A DNA stretch of 64,000 nt, taken from positions 1-64,000 of the forward strand of contig NZ_RQET01000001.1 in the NCBI RefSeq assembly GCF_004769195.1. The letters run 5' to 3'. The notes below the pieces were generated by a model. The model was not told where the DNA came from and made no database searches. It saw only the letters and a list, made by a program, of their open reading frames with translations. Source of the DNA: Leptospira fletcheri (GTDB taxonomy: Bacteria > Spirochaetota > Leptospiria > Leptospirales > Leptospiraceae). The position numbers and the translations under genes are program-made. Below, piece by piece: positions 26,709-36,732 of the stretch (the stretch's first letter is position 1; each line of letters starts with the position of its first letter).

Positions 26709-27899
26709 CTATTGCTGGTTCAACAATTTACGGATCCCAGCTTCTATCCCGTCTATACTTAGAAAAAACATGGGAAATACTTTCCTGATTTCATAGACGG
26801 TAGGCGCGTCCCAATACCTCTTCGGTTCGGGATTCACCCAGATACTGTCCCGAAAATGATTTTTGATCCTTTGAAAACTGTCCAGACCCGATTTCGGATC
26901 CTCCGGTAATCTGTGGTCGTTTCGAAACCTGGAGTGATAAAAGCCGTAAGCCGGATCCAATAATTCGTACGGCGCCATACTAGCGTCGCCCACAAGAATC
27001 ACCTTCGTGTCCTCCTTATGCTTCTTGAATACGGATTTCAGGGAAATCGGAAATCTCAAATCTCCTTTCGGATAAACACAATCGTAAATCGAATTATGGA
27101 AATAATAATAGTTGAACTCCTTGAAATGATTCATCTGATGACCGGCGGAGAATAGTTTGCTCACACGGTCCGCGTAAGGAGTCATACTCCCGCCGGTGTC
27201 CATAAGAAGCAGAACCTTGATCCCGTTTTTCCGCATCCGATCGAAGACCAATTCCATGTCCCCGGCATTCCTGCAAGTAGCGTCCACTGTCTTGGGAAGG
27301 TGAAATTGCGGAACCCCGTCTTTTCGTAGATTGCGGAGCCTCTTCAACGCCACCTTGAGCTGTCTCACATCCAATTGTTCGTCCGTTCGGTAGTCCTTGT
27401 ATCTGCGTTCCATCGCCTGGAATACCGCAGAACGTACTCCGCCTTGGCCGCCGATCCTCACTCCTTGAGGATTTACGCCTCCGTGACCGAACGGGGAAGA
27501 ACCTCCGGTGCCGATCCATCGGTTCCCACCGTGATGTTCCCCTTTTTGGTTCTTCAATCGGTCCAGAAATTCCTCCCAAAGTTTTTCGGGGGGAACCAGA
27601 CTCGGAGGAAGCTTGTTCGGGTTCTCGAATATTTTGGAAAGCCATTCCAGAATTTCCTGTCTCAAAGAATCTCGAAATACACCGCGATCTCCGAATAATT
27701 CCGAAAACACCTGATCGAAGGTATCATAATGCCGCAGGTCTTTGACCAAGCAAAGACGCGAAACCCTGTAAAATTCCTCCAAACTCAAATACGGCTTGGT
27801 ACCCGTCAGCCCGTCTACTGCCTTTAGGAAATCCAAAAGCTCTATCGTAGAGACCGGAAGTCCGGCTACTTTCAGCTTATAAAAGAAAGGAAAAAACAA
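26709..27899 (-). CDS. VWA-domain protein, CoxE-like
   Basis: 396 residues. The N-terminal two thirds match the CoxE/COG3552-type region (LPVSTIELLDFLKAV). A von Willebrand A domain follows, with the metal-ion-dependent adhesion motif present as DTGGSMTPYAD (DxSxS replaced by D-T-G-G-S). The motif is slightly degenerate: Gly occupies the usual Ser position, so metal binding may be weaker. Proteins of this type work with a MoxR-family AAA ATPase in metallocentre assembly or protein maturation. The MoxR gene is directly upstream, 9 bases away, on the same strand. Confidence 0.88.
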   Translation of the reverse strand: MFFPFFYKLKVAGLPVSTIELLDFLKAVDGLTGTKPYLSLEEFYRVSRLCLVKDLRHYDTFDQVFSELFGDRGVFRDSLRQEILEWLSKIFENPNKLPPSLVPPEKLWEEFLDRLKNQKGEHHGGNRWIGTGGSSPFGHGGVNPQGVRIGGQGGVRSAVFQAMERRYKDYRTDEQLDVRQLKVALKRLRNLRKDGVPQFHLPKTVDATCRNAGDMELVFDRMRKNGIKVLLLMDTGGSMTPYADRVSKLFSAGHQMNHFKEFNYYYFHNSIYDCVYPKGDLRFPISLKSVFKKHKEDTKVILVGDASMAPYELLDPAYGFYHSRFRNDHRLPEDPKSGLDSFQRIKNHFRDSIWVNPEPKRYWDAPTVYEIRKVFPMFFLSIDGIEAGIRKLLNQQ

Positions 27900-27908
27900 G
27901 CGGAACTC

Positions 27909-28712
27909 CTAACGGAAAAGACGTAAGTCCTCTTCGTTCTTTACCAAGGCTCCTAGATACGGAATCTTTTCCTCGGCGGAAAGGTCGGCTCCCATATGGA
28001 CTAAAATCTGAATCCAATCCAAGAGTTCGCTGGTCCCCGGCTTTTTCTTCATATCGTCCATCCTTCGAATCACGTAAAAAGCCTCCAAGGCTCGCTTTAT
28101 AAGTTCCGTATCTATTTTAGGAAAATGTGATTTAACAATATCGCTCATAAAGGAGGGTTCGGGAAAATCGATATAATGAAAAATACACCTTCTTAGGAAC
28201 GCGGCCGGTAATTCCTTTTCGTTGTTCGAGGTGATGATTGTCAAGGGGCGTATCTTTGCTTTGACGACTCGGCCGGTTTCCTGGATCGAAAACTCCATCC
28301 TGTCCAATTCCAAAAGAAGGTCGTTCGGAAATTCGATGTCTGCCTTATCGATCTCGTCGATCAAGACCACGGAAGGAACCGGAGAATCGAAGGCCTGTCC
28401 GAGAGCGCCGAGCCGGATATAATTTTCGATTCTCTTTACCTTGTCGGTATCCTCGGCAAACCGGGAATCGTTCAAGCGGGAGACAGCATCGTAAAAATAC
28501 AGACCTTCCTTCGCTTGGGAGGTGGACTTAACATGCCAAGTGAACAAAGGACGATTCGTCTTCTGCGCGAGGTATTCTGCCAAAAGGGATTTTCCCGTCC
28601 CAGGTTCCCCTTTCAGTAGGAGCGGACGGGAAGTGATTTCCGAAACTTTCACCGCCTCCTCAAGTGTCTCTGAGAGAAGGTAGGTTTCGGAGGAAGTTTG
28701 ATCTTGAATCAT
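27909..28712 (-). CDS. MoxR-family AAA ATPase
   Basis: 267 residues, one AAA+ domain. Walker A is GEPGTGKSLLAE, Walker B is VVLIDEIDKAD, sensor 1 is TSNNEKELP, and an arginine-finger-like segment follows at FLRRCIFHYIDFP. The helical lid is at the C-terminus. MoxR ATPases act as chaperones that insert metal ions or activate partner complexes. The VWA partner gene follows immediately, making a classic MoxR-VWA pair. No cox or mox enzyme subunits are nearby, so the client is unknown. Confidence 0.92.
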   Translation of the reverse strand: MIQDQTSSETYLLSETLEEAVKVSEITSRPLLLKGEPGTGKSLLAEYLAQKTNRPLFTWHVKSTSQAKEGLYFYDAVSRLNDSRFAEDTDKVKRIENYIRLGALGQAFDSPVPSVVLIDEIDKADIEFPNDLLLELDRMEFSIQETGRVVKAKIRPLTIITSNNEKELPAAFLRRCIFHYIDFPEPSFMSDIVKSHFPKIDTELIKRALEAFYVIRRMDDMKKKPGTSELLDWIQILVHMGADLSAEEKIPYLGALVKNEEDLRLFR

Positions 28713-28778
28713 GGAGATGTTTTCCTGTACCTACATTGGACGCCCGGCCGCTTTCTAAAAGAGAATTTCGTACGCGAT

Positions 28779-30893
28779 TTATCTTACCTGAAAGGCAACC
28801 GTATCCAAAATGGCGCCGCCCGGAATGCGGACCGAGAGCAGGAATTTTCCGCGTTTCGGTTTCCAATCGTAAGAATTCCCTTCGAACGTACCTAAACTGG
28901 CTCCGTTCAAAATCCATTCCAGAGGCAAAGTTGTAGGTCCTGCTTCGAAACGGATCCGTTCGTTTTCTTCCGGAATTTCCGGATCCAAAGCGAACAGATT
29001 TCCGGATTCCGGATAGCGAATCCGTACACTGCCGCCTCCGCGGACGGAAGGGATCGGAAGCGAAGGTTTCGAGTTAGGAACTGTATTTTGGGCAAGAATA
29101 GAAGGTCTCCCTTCCTCCAAAATGGTAATGATCTCCTTCCAAAGCGGTGCGGCCCCGGTCACCCCGCTGACATCGTGCATAGGTTCTCCGCTCATATTTC
29201 CCATCCACACGCCTACCGTATAATCCCCGCTGGAACCGATGCACCAGTTGTCTCGCATGTCCTGAGAAGTTCCGGTTTTAACGAACGTAAAGAATCGGGT
29301 CGAAAGATGATTTTCCCAACCGAAAGTAGGAGCCCGATCTTCTCGCGAGGACAATACCTTCTTTACGGATAATACTGCGTCCTGCTGATAAATCCTACGA
29401 AAACGATCCGTTTCTCCTTCTTTCCAGAACTGACCGTTCAAAGCCGCCTCTTCAGGATCGAAGGTGGGCAGGCCGAACAAACCGTCGTTCGCCAGCGTTC
29501 TATACGCGTTCACGAGCTCCCAAAGAGTGACATCCGCCGTCCCGAGAGCTAAGGATAATCCGTAATGATCGGGGTTTTTGAGTTTATGAAAACCTAATTC
29601 GCTTAATCTGGATACGAATTCCGGCACACCCGTCCAATCCAGAACCTGGACGGCAGGAACGTTCAATGAAGAAGCCAATGCGATCCTTGCCGGAACAGGA
29701 CCGTTATATCTGTCCTCGTAATTCCCCGGCTTATAGGATCCTCCGACCAATTCCCATTCCTTAGGTCGATCCATGAGCAAAGATTCCGGAGTCAGAATAT
29801 TTTTTTCGAAAGCCAAGGCGTACAAAAAGGGTTTTAAGGTGGAGCCCGCTTGCCTTCTGGCTCGGATCGCATCTACGAAAAAACTCTCCCGAGAAGATTT
29901 GGAATTTCCTAGATAGACCAAAATTGCGCCGGTTCTGTTTTCTACGACGAGTATCCCCGCTTCTTTCACGTTTTTCCCGCTTACTTGGGAAAGAACACGA
30001 TTCATAGCTTCTCCCGCCGAGATCTGCAGGTTCGCATCTAGAGTGGAACGGAAACTTTCAGAGGTTCCGACTCCCCCGTCTCCGACGGACCAGATCTTAT
30101 GAGCGGCATGGTAGGCCAAGGACGGCCCCTGCTCTTTCCGATTCCTTTTTTGGGAAAGACTGGGAATGATCTCCCGGACGGGTTGACAAAGATCGTTTCT
30201 TCCGATTGCGGAAGAAAGCCAACAACCTCGCCGAACCCAACTCTTTTGAGAACTCCCCGGATTGGGGAGCAGCGCTACCAACGCGATCGCTTCTTCCGGA
30301 CCGAGAGAGGACGGATCCGCACCGAAAAGTCCTCGGGATGCGGCTCGGATTCCTACGTATTCTCCCTGAAACGGAATCAGATTGATATAAGCCTCTAGGA
30401 TTTCCTGTTTCGACCATGAGGACTCGATTTTCCAGGCGACCTTCATCTGTTCCCATTTTTCGGAGAAGGATCTTCTTCCCGGCTTCGAACCGATCAGAAG
30501 TCCTGCCAGCTGCATCGTTAACGTACTGGCTCCTCGTTTCGGACCGCCCAAAATCCTATCCTTGATAGCCCCCAAAACGGATTTCACATCCACTCCGCCG
30601 TGAAACGGAAATCTCCGATCCTCTTGGGCAATCAAAGCCAGGACCAACGTCTCCGGAATTTCCGAGGAGTCCGTCCAAGAAAGACGACGAAACTTATGGT
30701 CGAGCCGGATCTTCTGCAAAGGGATGCCCTTTTTATCCAATAAGATCCCTTCCGTAGAAAACGTCGCGGATTTGACTTCGGAGAAACTAGGAATTCTGCC
30801 AGACCGAATCTCTTCCGAAAAAAAATTCCCGGATTCCTCCGCTCCGATCCATGCGAAAGGAAAAAATAAAAGAAGAATCCAAGCAGTTCTCAT
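28779..30893 (-). CDS. pbpC: Penicillin-binding protein 1C
   Basis: 704 residues. An N-terminal signal/anchor is followed by a glycosyltransferase 51 domain (about 60-230) with catalytic Glu in AQEDRRF and the GASTLTMQLA motif. The transpeptidase domain follows, with nucleophile Ser351 in STLK, SLN at 409-411 and KTGTS later. A C-terminal BiPBP_C-like domain ends it. It polymerises and may crosslink peptidoglycan in the periplasm. It lies downstream of the alpha-2-macroglobulin gene, 16 bases from it. That operon pairing recurs across bacteria and suggests that A2M protects or repairs a wall breached by attackers. Confidence 0.95.
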   Translation of the reverse strand: MRTAWILLLFFPFAWIGAEESGNFFSEEIRSGRIPSFSEVKSATFSTEGILLDKKGIPLQKIRLDHKFRRLSWTDSSEIPETLVLALIAQEDRRFPFHGGVDVKSVLGAIKDRILGGPKRGASTLTMQLAGLLIGSKPGRRSFSEKWEQMKVAWKIESSWSKQEILEAYINLIPFQGEYVGIRAASRGLFGADPSSLGPEEAIALVALLPNPGSSQKSWVRRGCWLSSAIGRNDLCQPVREIIPSLSQKRNRKEQGPSLAYHAAHKIWSVGDGGVGTSESFRSTLDANLQISAGEAMNRVLSQVSGKNVKEAGILVVENRTGAILVYLGNSKSSRESFFVDAIRARRQAGSTLKPFLYALAFEKNILTPESLLMDRPKEWELVGGSYKPGNYEDRYNGPVPARIALASSLNVPAVQVLDWTGVPEFVSRLSELGFHKLKNPDHYGLSLALGTADVTLWELVNAYRTLANDGLFGLPTFDPEEAALNGQFWKEGETDRFRRIYQQDAVLSVKKVLSSREDRAPTFGWENHLSTRFFTFVKTGTSQDMRDNWCIGSSGDYTVGVWMGNMSGEPMHDVSGVTGAAPLWKEIITILEEGRPSILAQNTVPNSKPSLPIPSVRGGGSVRIRYPESGNLFALDPEIPEENERIRFEAGPTTLPLEWILNGASLGTFEGNSYDWKPKRGKFLLSVRIPGGAILDTVAFQVR

Positions 30894-30909
30894 GCGACTT
30901 CAAACGATA

Positions 30910-33900
30910 TTAGGGAAGAGGCACGACCGAAACATTAGGATTCGGGACGGTGGAAAAAATTTCAGGTTGGTACATCGCTTCCACTCTGGTGGGAGGCAAT
31001 CGGAACGTTCCGGGTGAATTGATTCGATACGAATATTCATAAACGCTTTCCCCCGGATAAAATATTTCGTAATAAGCGACCAAACCTTCGAATTTCCGTT
31101 CTACGAAAGAAGGACCATCCCAACGATTCGATTTCACCTCTTGGGACAACATTGCGGAATCCCTTCCGAGACCGGAACCCAAGATCGTAGATCCGGCAGG
31201 AATGGGATCGCGGATCGCCAACCATGAGATGGAGAATTCGGATTTTAATTTCAGGCGGACTCTCACCACATCCCCTTCCCGAAACGAATTCTTCGGCTTT
31301 CCGTTTTCGTCCAAGACCTCTTTTTCCACCCGTAAACCGCTATGAATGGGCGAAGTCAAAGGCAAGGCCGATGAGGTTTTCACATATGCGTAAGGACTTC
31401 CCCCTCCTTCTTGATCGATCTTCAATTCGGATCTGCCTTCCGGTAAGGAAAAGGAGATCGCTCCTTCCTTTTCCTTCCAATCCATGCTCTTTTCCGCCGA
31501 TCCGAGAGTCGCCTTGACTTTTCCGGCGACGGAACCGGATTCGTACAGATTCCGATATTTTTTCAATAAAAGAACTCCAAGCGCGTTTGCGGGAGTAATA
31601 TCAAAATGTCCTAATTTCATTTGATTTAATATTCCGCGCAATAGCTTCGGCATGTCCGCCTTCCATCCTTCTTCTTTCAGAACGGAAGAAAGTAGTCGGA
31701 TTTGAACGCCATCTCGGGAGGATAAAAGCCACCAAAGTTGAGGATCGTCCGACGCCAATTCGTAGGAACTTCCTTGAACCCTTAACCGGGATCTCAAAAC
31801 CTGATCCAACTTATTTCGTTTAGCGAAGTCCCAATTCACATTCCTATACAGGTTTCGCAAGGACACCAACGTTTCGGTGGGAAGCCGATTTGGATCCGTT
31901 TCCAAAGACCGGATCCTCGATGCTTCCGGAGCGGTAAACAAAGAGATGGACTCTAACGCGGCAATCTTACGCAAAAGAGTGTCGCTCGAAGAAATTTGAG
32001 AAGGACGGCTCAGAGTACCGTCTACGAACCGATGGAGAGCCCCTAGCATCGCTTGCCTTGAAGTTTCCGGAATTTCCCAGCCCGACTCCGAGGAAAGAAT
32101 CAGAACATAGGAGGTCAGGGAAACGTTCCCCCAACCGGACGATCCCGGAAAAAATTTCAGAAGTCCGTCCGAATCCATGTATTTCGGCAGAAGGCGCATC
32201 GTTTCCTTCCAGGAATCGAATTCCCCCAGACTCACCGCTTTGGAAACTTTTTGTTCCAGACAAGTGTAAGGATATCTTTCCATATAGGCTTCAATCCCGG
32301 AGATAGGAGCCGCCGCCATACTAGACTGAAAAGAGAGTTCCACTTTGCTCCGATTCGGTTCCGCCTCTTTCGGCTCCTCCAAAGGAACGGTAACGGAAGG
32401 ATTCAATTGGTAAAAATTCGCCTGCAAAACGGTCAAAGGAACGGCCGACTCCACTTTTTGTTTTACCTTTAGGGAATCGGAAAAGGAGGAAGATACCGTG
32501 GAAAATTCGTAGGAAATTTCCCGGACACCTTTCGGAATTTCCATGTCCCAAGATACGGTGTTGGAAGCGTTCGGTCCCAGAGAAACCGTCTTTGCAGGAA
32601 GGTCGGATTTCGGAATCGTATTGATGGAAACCTGGACTTGCACCGTTTTGGACGAGCTGTTTTTGAGGGAAAGCCCCGGCCGAGTCTTGTCTCCTTCTCG
32701 TACGAACGGTGATACTGCGGCATAAGACAGGACCTCTTGGGAGGTGCGCACCGAAGTCGAAGCGCTTCCGAATTTATCCGTACCGGAAGAAGCGACTGCC
32801 ACGATTTTAAAAGCGGTAAGAGAATCGTTTAGCGGTACTTCGAACTCCAATTCTCCTTGAGAATTCGGCGTCGCATCCGCCTTCCAGAATACGAGAGTAT
32901 CGAACAACTCGCGAGTAGAGGACTTTCCGCCCCCGCCGCCCACAGGAAGACTTTTGAGGCCGAAATGTCTCCTTCCTACCAGAAAGGTTTGAGCCGTAGA
33001 AGTGCGCACATCTATGCCTCTGGCAGACATCATGGTAGACAAAAGGTTCCAGGAAAGATTCGGTTTCAGCTCCAAAAGACTTTCATCCACTGCTGCCAAG
33101 GTAATCTTGGTATCCTTCCACTTTTCCCTGTCCTTTTCGGATAGAATCACCTTCACCTTCGCCTTTTCCCTCGGCCTATATTCTTCTCTTTCCGAAAGTA
33201 CTTTCAATTCTAGCTCGAAAGGTTTCCATCCTACTTGGATTTCCGCCATTCCTAACCGATAAGACGGCTTTGCAAGATCCACCAAAGCGCTAGGTTTGGG
33301 AGAAGCCACCCTACCTCGGATCGCTAATACGGAAACGAATACGTTCGGTCCATAATTGCGTAAAACGGGAATTTCCACACTAGGATTGGTGCCGCTGAGA
33401 GTCTGCACGAAGGACGTGAGTATTCCTTCTCTCTCTACGGTTACGAGAGCGGTCGCGGTCTGGAAAGGCATCCGCACCTGGAACTTAGCCGTTTCCCCCG
33501 GCTCGTATTTCTTACGTTCCGGAATCAGGTCCATCCTGTCTCCGTCAGTGGATCCGAACCAAAGGTCCTTTTCTCCCACGACCCAAACCGAAGTGTGGGC
33601 ATAGGAATCCTCTTCGTCTACCTTCGCTTCCAAATAAAGTTCGCCGACCCTCGTAACGGATCCTTGGCAATCCAAAAGGCCTTGGGCATTCGTGCTTCCG
33701 GAACAGACTTCTCCGATTTCCTTTCTTTCCAGGCGATGCTTATAGGAATAAAATCCCCCTACGAGACGTTTTCTGTGGGAGACGTATCTGGCGGAGATTC
33801 CCTTGACCACCACCTTCTTCCCAGACACCGGATTGCCTTGGGAATCCAAAACGTAAACCTTGGACTTCACCTGATTTTTTACGGCCACCCAATTTTCGGC

Positions 33901-36636
33901 GCGGATTGCGACTAAATACTTGGAAGGTAGAAGTTTGAAATTTCGTGCTACCGTCTGGATCTCTCCGTTCGGATCCTTCCATTCCAACTCCAAATCGAGA
34001 GAATGCACGCTATCTATGTTTTTTCCTACGGGAATTTTTTCGGAAAGAAATCCGTGATCATCCGTTTGGGATTGTACTGTGCGAACATCCTGTTTTTTTC
34101 CGGAGGTTGCGGTGTCTTCCGCTTCCTCGGAATATTCATAACGGCCCAAGGAGCTTTCCGATTTTCCGTTGCCGAATTCCAAATTCGGATAAGAAGGGAA
34201 TTGCATCCCGCCCGCATGTCGTATGGAAGAGCGAAGAGAAACGGGAAGTCTAGAGGCCGTTCCTCCCGAGAGATACGTGACCTGTCCGCTAACGGAAAGT
34301 TCCTTAGGCCGAACGAATTGGGAAGAGTCCGCCTGCAGTTCTGCCTTTAAAAGCGGAAGACGAAATTGTGCCGAAGTAAAGGAACCGGAAAATACTCTGG
34401 ATCCGTTCGGGAGCAGGAAATACACGGAATATTCTCCGAGTACCGCTTCCTTCGGAATGGTGAACTGACTTTCTGCCGAAAACGTTTTGGACCAATTCAA
34501 ATTGATGGAATAACTTTGGTCCGTGGAATTATGGACCACAAGCGCGGATTTGGGAAGTTCCGAAGCCTCCGGATAACGGAATCCGGAGCCGCTCGCAACC
34601 CGAAGGATGTGGTTCATCCGAACCGTTTCTCCCTCCCGAAACAGAGTACGGTCCATGATGGTAGCGTACCGAAAAGAACCGTCGGAATAATTTTGGAGAA
34701 GTTTGAATCTCCAAGGCTCGATTCCGTCCTGCCAAGAAGAATGAAGAAGAGTAAAATCGTCGCCCTTCTTTGCCACGAGAAAATATCCGCTATTGAATCT
34801 GCTCTCATTCTGACAATATCCGGCATTCGCCGGAATTCGATCGGTGATCACCAAACCTTGGTTTCCCGTCTTTCCTGTCCAAACCTGATTTCCCCCGCAG
34901 TCATAGACGAAGATCTCCGCGTCCTGTACAGGTTGCCCCTTGTCCAGAGTAGTCAGCCAAAGCAGGGAATTTTCTTTTCCCCATTTAAAATGAAGAGAGA
35001 GATTAGTGACCAGAGCGGCGGTCCGAACGAACATAGGAGTTTGATCGGGAAGCAATGCCTTTCCTAAAATCGCACTTTCGATCTCCACTATGTGCAAACC
35101 GTTCCGTTTCAAAGGAATTCCCACGACTTCGAATCGTTTTTCGCCGGAAGCGCTCGGAATCCGAAATTTGTTGGTCGGAACAGATCCGTTGTCCGTTCGG
35201 AACACGGATTCGTCGGCGCCGGCGTTGGAAGTTCTCCTCAGCCAATATAATAAATCTCGAATTTGGTTCGCTCCGAGGACCAAAGATTTCGCCGGGACGG
35301 ATTTACCGGAAGAGGAGCCTTGGTCCGTAGATTTTTTGCCGTCCGTCGAACTTCCTAGAAATTCCTTACCGGAATCCTTGAGAGAAGCCCATTGTTCCAG
35401 TATCAGTTCCCCGGCGCCGCTCGGTTCCAGAGGATTGAGATGTTTGCTCGGAACGGGGGCTTCTATATTTCGAACGGTAACGGGAAGCAAGGCCTCCGGA
35501 AATCTTTCTATGATTCCGAAATCTCCGGCGAATTTGGCGAGAGGAGGATAATCGTCGGTTTTAAAGGAAAGCGGAAAAGAAGCGGAGTTCCCGAGCGGAC
35601 GACCGGCATCGTCCGTGATTCCTTTCGGCAAAACGAGTTGGAGTTCCGTGCTCGCGGGTAAGGGAGGCGCGAACTCCACATTGTAAATCTCCCGTTCCTC
35701 ATCCGGTTGGGATTTTTTTGCGGGGATGGTTTTACCGTCGGAAGTTTTCAGAAAAATCTGATTCCTCCAGGCGGAACGAATCGCGGAGGAAAAGGTCGCG
35801 TAAATCGGGGAAACCGGAACGCAGCCGGATTTCGCATTCGTCCTCTCGCAGGTAAATCCCGCAGTAAAGGAAGGACGCACCTGGTAGTCGATCACCCAAT
35901 CGCTGGAAGCCGCTACGCCGGACGCGGACCGAAATCCTTTTTCGATTACGATACGGACCGTCTTTCCCGAGGGAAACACCTGTCTCGCCGCCAGAACGAT
36001 CGCATTCTTTGAGGATCCGTAAAATCCGCTGGCCTTGATGAGTTCCTCTCTCTCTTTTCCCTGGACGATCCGAATCGGAATGCGGTTCTCCAAGCCCTCT
36101 ACGGAAAAATAGATTTTGGTGTTCAGATCTCCGAGCTTCGGTTCGGTATCGAACTCTAGGAGGAAGGCTTGGTCTTCGGCAATCGTTCCTCCTTGGTACG
36201 GTTGAGAAGATCGAACTCCGGGACCTCCGGTATGGAACGTGAATGTCTTTCCCGGTTCCAATTTGTTTCCGGCCAGCGATTGGATTGCTTGCGTGGTGAA
36301 TTTACAAACGACTCCTCCCGGAAGAGGTTCCGGGAATTCGTAGGCCCAATCCGTTTCGGTGATCCAACGTTCCTCTCCGGAAATCGGACATTCTATTTTA
36401 AACGGAGAAACCTTTCGCTTCGGATCTCCCAAAGCGACGATCGGTTCCCGAAAGATCGCCAGAACTTGGCCGACCTTTTTGATCTCTCCTTGGGGGGAAA
36501 ACGTAAATGCGATCCTACCCGATTGGGAGAAAACAGGACCGGAAAATAGAAGAAAGAAGCAAAGAAAATAGAAGAAAGAAACGAACCGAGCAGGAAATTG
36601 CACGCGAGGCCCCCATCGAATGGTGAGGACTTTCAT
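30910..36636 (-). CDS. Bacterial alpha-2-macroglobulin (thioester type)
   Basis: About 1908 residues. An N-terminal signal peptide (FVSFFYFLCFFLLFSGPVFSQS) is followed by repeated MG-type beta domains, a bait-like region, and the thioester motif C-L-E-Q at about residue 1459 (positions 32251-32262) in YPYTCLEQKVSK. The thioester terpenoid-toroid helices and C-terminal receptor-like beta domain follow. Such proteins trap proteases in the periplasm by covalent thioester capture. The neighbouring PBP1C gene is the expected partner. The start is unclear: ATG 36636, GTG 36603 (which places the signal nearer the N-terminus, after a G-rich segment) and 36660 are all possible. Confidence 0.93.
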   Translation of the reverse strand: MKVLTIRWGPRVQFPARFVSFFYFLCFFLLFSGPVFSQSGRIAFTFSPQGEIKKVGQVLAIFREPIVALGDPKRKVSPFKIECPISGEERWITETDWAYEFPEPLPGGVVCKFTTQAIQSLAGNKLEPGKTFTFHTGGPGVRSSQPYQGGTIAEDQAFLLEFDTEPKLGDLNTKIYFSVEGLENRIPIRIVQGKEREELIKASGFYGSSKNAIVLAARQVFPSGKTVRIVIEKGFRSASGVAASSDWVIDYQVRPSFTAGFTCERTNAKSGCVPVSPIYATFSSAIRSAWRNQIFLKTSDGKTIPAKKSQPDEEREIYNVEFAPPLPASTELQLVLPKGITDDAGRPLGNSASFPLSFKTDDYPPLAKFAGDFGIIERFPEALLPVTVRNIEAPVPSKHLNPLEPSGAGELILEQWASLKDSGKEFLGSSTDGKKSTDQGSSSGKSVPAKSLVLGANQIRDLLYWLRRTSNAGADESVFRTDNGSVPTNKFRIPSASGEKRFEVVGIPLKRNGLHIVEIESAILGKALLPDQTPMFVRTAALVTNLSLHFKWGKENSLLWLTTLDKGQPVQDAEIFVYDCGGNQVWTGKTGNQGLVITDRIPANAGYCQNESRFNSGYFLVAKKGDDFTLLHSSWQDGIEPWRFKLLQNYSDGSFRYATIMDRTLFREGETVRMNHILRVASGSGFRYPEASELPKSALVVHNSTDQSYSINLNWSKTFSAESQFTIPKEAVLGEYSVYFLLPNGSRVFSGSFTSAQFRLPLLKAELQADSSQFVRPKELSVSGQVTYLSGGTASRLPVSLRSSIRHAGGMQFPSYPNLEFGNGKSESSLGRYEYSEEAEDTATSGKKQDVRTVQSQTDDHGFLSEKIPVGKNIDSVHSLDLELEWKDPNGEIQTVARNFKLLPSKYLVAIRAENWVAVKNQVKSKVYVLDSQGNPVSGKKVVVKGISARYVSHRKRLVGGFYSYKHRLERKEIGEVCSGSTNAQGLLDCQGSVTRVGELYLEAKVDEEDSYAHTSVWVVGEKDLWFGSTDGDRMDLIPERKKYEPGETAKFQVRMPFQTATALVTVEREGILTSFVQTLSGTNPSVEIPVLRNYGPNVFVSVLAIRGRVASPKPSALVDLAKPSYRLGMAEIQVGWKPFELELKVLSEREEYRPREKAKVKVILSEKDREKWKDTKITLAAVDESLLELKPNLSWNLLSTMMSARGIDVRTSTAQTFLVGRRHFGLKSLPVGGGGGKSSTRELFDTLVFWKADATPNSQGELEFEVPLNDSLTAFKIVAVASSGTDKFGSASTSVRTSQEVLSYAAVSPFVREGDKTRPGLSLKNSSSKTVQVQVSINTIPKSDLPAKTVSLGPNASNTVSWDMEIPKGVREISYEFSTVSSSFSDSLKVKQKVESAVPLTVLQANFYQLNPSVTVPLEEPKEAEPNRSKVELSFQSSMAAAPISGIEAYMERYPYTCLEQKVSKAVSLGEFDSWKETMRLLPKYMDSDGLLKFFPGSSGWGNVSLTSYVLILSSESGWEIPETSRQAMLGALHRFVDGTLSRPSQISSSDTLLRKIAALESISLFTAPEASRIRSLETDPNRLPTETLVSLRNLYRNVNWDFAKRNKLDQVLRSRLRVQGSSYELASDDPQLWWLLSSRDGVQIRLLSSVLKEEGWKADMPKLLRGILNQMKLGHFDITPANALGVLLLKKYRNLYESGSVAGKVKATLGSAEKSMDWKEKEGAISFSLPEGRSELKIDQEGGGSPYAYVKTSSALPLTSPIHSGLRVEKEVLDENGKPKNSFREGDVVRVRLKLKSEFSISWLAIRDPIPAGSTILGSGLGRDSAMLSQEVKSNRWDGPSFVERKFEGLVAYYEIFYPGESVYEYSYRINSPGTFRLPPTRVEAMYQPEIFSTVPNPNVSVVPLP

Positions 36637-36732
36637 CTCTCTTGCCCGAACTAGAGGCAACCAGTTTTCTTGGCTCTAAATTCCGGAATTTCCCACGACT
36701 AGGAATGTTTCGCTTCTTCCGATCCTTCGTAC

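Noticed and set aside
34366..35067. A 233-residue plus-strand open frame
   Set aside because: Antisense to the alpha-2-macroglobulin gene, with composition typical of antisense frames.
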